Source: an uncultured Bacilli bacterium (lineage in GTDB: Bacteria > Bacillota_I > Bacilli_A > RF39 > UBA660). From it: a DNA stretch of 6,622 nucleotides. Both the position numbers and the translations under genes were made by a program. A model generated the notes under the pieces. The model had not been told where the DNA came from and did not search any database. It worked only from the letters and a program-made list of their open reading frames with translations. The stretch spans positions 1 through 6,622 of the forward strand of contig CANRGW010000074.1 of the NCBI GenBank assembly GCA_947630205.1, given 5' to 3'. Within the stretch, counting starts at the first letter, position 1. Every line of letters begins with the position of its first letter. Positions 6,411 to 6,622 of the stretch are shown one piece after another.

Positions 6411-6622
6411 TCTTGTCAACCTCCTTTGCAAATTGGAAGTATGCATCAGCAACTTTACTATTTTTATCATAAAAAAAATACTTTTACCCTGATAGATTTC
6501 CTCTGCAACTTTAACTGCATTTGGTATTTGTGTATTAAATATTTCGATAATTCCACAATAATTGCTTTCTAATTCAGTTATAATATCTCTTGATAGATTA
6601 GTTCTTTTATCAACTAAAGTTA
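6373..6622 (-). pseudogene. parA: ParA/Soj-like partition ATPase, C-terminal remnant with a frameshift
   Basis: The first frame, read from 6620, encodes TLVDKRTNLSRDII, TELESNYCGIIEIFN, TQIPNAVKVAEE and IYQGKSIF. The block order T-x-x-D-x-R-T-x-L-S, then F-x-T-x-I-P-x-x-V-x-x-x-E, then a GKSI turn is characteristic of the C-terminal half of ParA/Soj ATPases. At a run of eight T (minus strand; 6478-6471) the frame breaks. The expected continuation YDKNSKVADAYFQFAKEV is present in another frame and ends at TGA (6375-6373), overlapping the parB remnant by 38 nt. One lost T in the run would explain it. The ATP-binding N-terminal half lies outside the window, so I cannot say if it is intact. ParA ATPases move plasmids or integrative elements to daughter cells. 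A sequencing slip in the run could mimic the break, but the stop in parB points to real decay. Confidence 0.75.

Overview
The window is strongly AT-rich, standard-code bacterial DNA, most likely from a low-GC Gram-positive (Firmicutes/Bacillota). The signs are clear AGGAGG-type ribosome binding sites, TATAAT-type -10 boxes, lysine-, asparagine- and isoleucine-rich proteins, and gene families typical of that phylum. Tryptophan is encoded by TGG, and TGA ends the ABC ATPase and the zinc-ribbon gene, so this is not mycoplasma code. Every gene I can support lies on the minus strand, so transcription runs from high to low coordinates.

Region by region, in transcription order. (1) 6622-6228 holds the wreck of a ParA/ParB-type partition pair: the C-terminal part of a ParA ATPase with a frameshift at a run of eight T, overlapping the first ~55 codons of a ParB-like gene with an in-frame stop at codon 18 and no 3' part. 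Such pairs are common on plasmids and integrative conjugative elements, so this looks like the decayed edge of a mobile element. (2) A TTGACA promoter at about 6179-6152 drives a small zinc-ribbon membrane protein (6130-5417). Its extracellular tail seems cut short, because its 3' end runs into the last ~24 codons of another gene: half of a topoisomerase-type C4 zinc finger, followed by that gene's stop codon and its own terminator (5344-5320). (3) An XRE-family regulator with three predicted membrane helices (5161-4655). (4) A MacB-type ABC exporter: ATPase (4477-3800) and an 873-residue duplicated FtsX-type permease (3803-1182), joined by a GTGA overlap. (5) After a hairpin and an extended -10 promoter, an OmpR/PhoB response regulator (1120-464) overlapping by 11 nt a sensor histidine kinase (474 to beyond position 1).

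Parts 4 and 5 form the kind of two-component-system plus ABC-transporter module that Firmicutes use to sense and resist cell-envelope-active peptides or antibiotics; that role is inferred from family and layout. Two perfect AAGTTAC repeats 11 bp apart lie over the -35 region of the ABC promoter. This is the geometry expected for a dimer of an OmpR-family regulator, so the local regulator probably activates the transporter. The XRE membrane regulator and zinc-ribbon membrane protein may be accessory parts or unrelated cargo. I see no wholly new system; the most useful observations are the candidate operator, the two fossil gene ends, and the possible mobile-element origin of the module.
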